DNA from: Linyphia triangularis
Lineage: Eukaryota > Arthropoda > Arachnida > Araneae > Linyphiidae
Reading direction: 5' to 3'
Assembly (NCBI GenBank): GCA_963978545.1
Contig: OZ021722.1
Location: forward strand, 107,872,442 to 107,936,441
Length of the DNA: 64,000 nucleotides
Shown: piece by piece, positions 61,618 through 64,000 of the stretch
Position numbering within the stretch: the first letter of the stretch is position 1
How the letters are laid out: every line of letters begins with the position of its first letter
Translations under genes and position numbers: made by a program
Notes under the pieces: generated by a model
Databases searched by the model: none
The model's input: only the letters and a program-made list of their open reading frames with translations
What the model was told of the DNA's origin: nothing

Positions 61618-63839
61618 AGTCAGAAAAAGATAAATCGGGCCAGAAAAAGAATAGACCGCCTATCATTCTAAGCTGAAAATCCTTCGATGCGGCGAGGAGA
61701 AGAGAGAAAAGATTTTTTTAAGTATATAGTATAGGATACCACTCGAAACTGCGAAACTTAATATCCGTTCTGTGATAGAGTTGCCAAGGGTTTGGTTTGT
61801 GATTTCTTTTAAGGAAACTGATAATTTGAGCTAAAAAAAACCGTATTCTCTACTTTTAAAGGAGTTACATTACGTTAGAAAAAGTAGGGTTTTTTTTTTT
61901 TTTGTTTTTTTTTAAGATTTGAGATGGCCAAAACCATGGAACTTATCTTTTCTCCGTATAATTTCTCATCAGGTTACAGAGTTCTTTTATAATTGAGATT
62001 TTTTCGCTTGCAGAACTAAACTTCTACTGCAACAATTCATACTTTAGCTTATGGATTGGATATTATTTCAATTCGGACTAGGCGCAGCTTGATCCTTGGG
62101 TCCTTGCGCCAAAAATCTTCAACCAATTCAATTCGGACCAATTGTTGAAATTCAATGTCATGTTCCTAAGAAACTTAATCAGCGCTTCTTAATCAGATGA
62201 TTTTAACGTCTTATGCGGTACTAATAGTACTTTTTGCTGCTCGCCAACTGCACTTAAGGGGAACCAGTGAATAATTGTATCAAATTTTAATGCTTAGCAA
62301 AGACAAGTCTTGCAGTTAAAACTCGAAAATACTGCACTTTCAACCATATTAACTTATACCCAACTGTTACAGCCCCAGGAGTGTTAATTGTAAGGGCCAA
62401 GAGATGGCGCTTTTACATATTTTTTTAACTGTATTCAAAATGTAAATGTTCGTTCTTCGATTCCTTCTTGTGCTGTGTTTCAATAAAGATGTAATGTGTG
62501 AACCTTCGTCGCCAATTAATTTCCTGACAGAAATGTGAGATGGAGTTTTTGTGTTTTCGAGCGAACACCATCATCCTGATAAATATGTGCGAGTGAGAAC
62601 ACCAACAAAAAGAATTTAGCTGGGCTAACATTAGGAAACTTAAGGCAGTCACCAGCAGTAGATGCTGGGCCAATGTCGGCATCCGTCACCGCGAAAGGTC
62701 AAAAAAGTGATCCTAGCGTTTGTAGTTAGGCTGGCAGTGGTGGCGAGCATCAGGCCATCCCTTATGCTCCCAGCAGTTGCTTATTGCCCTTCAGTGACCC
62801 TGAAATTTCCCTGCAGGCAGCCAGCCGTGACCCTGTATAAGACCAGCTGTAATCTAATTTTAAACTGAAGTTTGCCCGTTATACTATACCAGTGATTTTA
62901 TATTTGAAGTTGCCAACCCTATACAGTGTCCCGAAAGTGTACAAAAATGGTGGCCATATTTTGAGTGCAGTTTCCCTTCAATTTCTCTGCAGACACCCAA
63001 CATCAACTGCATGAATCAGATGCAGTGAATTCTTTACTTAAAATACTAAGCAAATTAGAGAATATTTTTATTATTCCTATTTAACTACATTGTACTACAT
63101 TTGGGAGCTGTCACTGTCACTAAAAGGTCGCTTTTATACACGCTACTATAATCGCTTCGGAATATTACACTACGATGCAAAAGTTTAGACAATGGACAAA
63201 TTCACGCAGATTTCAAAATAAATTTAATCAATTTTCGTAATACAGCTTCAGTTTAATGTGCAATACATACTTTACAATATTTATAACTATAAAAGTTAAT
63301 AGTGCATATTGCAAGTTATTAATTGGTAACAATACAAATTAACATTGTCTCAAACGTTTAGACAAAAATGAAATTAAATTAAAATTAACATGATTTAAAG
63401 CTTTATTGTGGATCTATTCTTATTGATTAGTTCGTGAGTATGAGTTTCCATCGAAGAACTAAAGAAAGAAACTAAGAAACTAATAGTCTGGGCGCTAATG
63501 TCGAAAAAAGTGGTCCCGTGGGCCACTTCATGATGCAAACATGTGGGTGGTGTCATTCTCTTCGTATGAATGCGTAGAAAATGAAATCCGATGGTGGGTA
63601 CCTGACATCCCGGTAGGAGTGGCGCTACAGTCGAAAATCCAAAAATGGCCGCCACCGTACCACCTAACGTGTATTTTTGTCGAATAATGGCTTTCCATCT
63701 CATTTTACCAACTAGTTGACCACAAGAAAACTTGTAGGAAATAAAATTTCCTTTCTAATGGTATATAACACATGCATGTTAGGTTAAATTACAAATTTCA
63801 AAATGGCCGCCGCGTCGCGATCTTGAGTAAGTTTTTCAG
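61618..63839. other. No gene supported
   Basis: A minus-strand 85-codon frame at 62425-62682 starts with a hydrophobic leader (LLLVTALSFLMLAQL), and 62640-62870 is GC-richer than its neighbours. Neither has splice or family support. Part of the CTTGGCAGATAG repeat (CACTAAAAGGTCGCTTTTA) is at about 63110-63140. Confidence 0.45.
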
Positions 63840-64000
63840 GTTGGTTGGTTTGTACGGTCAGCGATCTGTGCTTGTGCACAATAACGGCTAATCAGGCCAA
63901 GAACTGTAGCTGAACGTGGATTCCGAACCACAAAGAACATGCATGCTCAACCCGGGATTCGAACCCTGCACCCTTAGCACGCGAATCCAGAAAGCTAACT
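63840..64000 (-). mobile_element. tRNA-derived SINE, minus strand, cut by the window end
   Basis: On the minus strand: box B GGGTTCGAATCCCGGG, GGTTCGGAATCCACGTTCAG, GCCTGATTAGCCGTTATTGT and an AACC tail. Same family as the SINEs at 45.3 and 45.9 kb. Confidence 0.85.

Overview
The window is AT-rich, repeat-laden animal nuclear DNA. Long introns obey GT-AG rules, tRNA-derived SINEs carry target-site duplications (TSDs), and many DNA transposons are nested in one another; nothing looks bacterial or organellar. The one confidently recognised gene is a BMP type I receptor of the thickveins (tkv)/BMPR1 group. Its ectodomain wording ([42 protein letters not shown]) is the arthropod thickveins form, so an arthropod is the best guess; the sequence does not let me narrow it further.

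Positions 3460-21465 (+ strand) hold a complete 11-exon coding model of about 554 residues. It has a signal-peptide exon, two exons for the ten-cysteine three-finger ectodomain, a transmembrane exon, a GS-box exon, five exons for most of the kinase, and a last exon with the kinase C-lobe end plus an unusual Asn/Gln-rich tail. All splice phases agree. Two features are atypical: the Leu-Pro that normally follows the GS box is replaced by Cys-Ala, and the tail is built from three 24-bp tandem repeats. A TGACGTCA palindrome lies about 130 bp before the start codon.

The introns and everything after about 21.6 kb are mostly repeats. They include tRNA-derived SINEs (4.6, 7.0, 45.3, 45.9 and 63.9 kb), hAT-like elements with GGGTTCCCAC ends (14.1, 18.6, 20.7, 24.3-25.3, 26.4 kb), a family starting CTAGCTG with internal tandem repeats of about 140-255 bp (9.9, 19.1, 37.4 kb), a six-copy family with TTTCAATTAC ends (31.6/34.8, 47.1, 50.4, 53.8, 56.2, 59.8 kb), foldback elements, TTAA-flanked and pogo-like short elements. 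Several insertions can be proved from TSDs plus uninterrupted copies in the same window: a 2977-bp hAT-like element at 31801-34777, a 252-bp MITE at 50402-50653, a 1279-bp element at 35881-37159, and a TTAA element at 10173-10432.

From 38.09 to 42.95 kb lies a satellite-like array of 15-17-bp units organised into 547-bp and 1812-bp higher-order repeats. Other arrays are a 138-bp x4 tandem at 49.1-49.6 kb, a tetranucleotide tract at 58.76-59.1 kb and a 19-bp minisatellite at 60.65-61.03 kb. The only other gene candidate is a tentative two-exon minus-strand frame at 54565-55150 that I do not recognise. I found no convincing rRNA, functional tRNA, CRISPR or prokaryotic operon.
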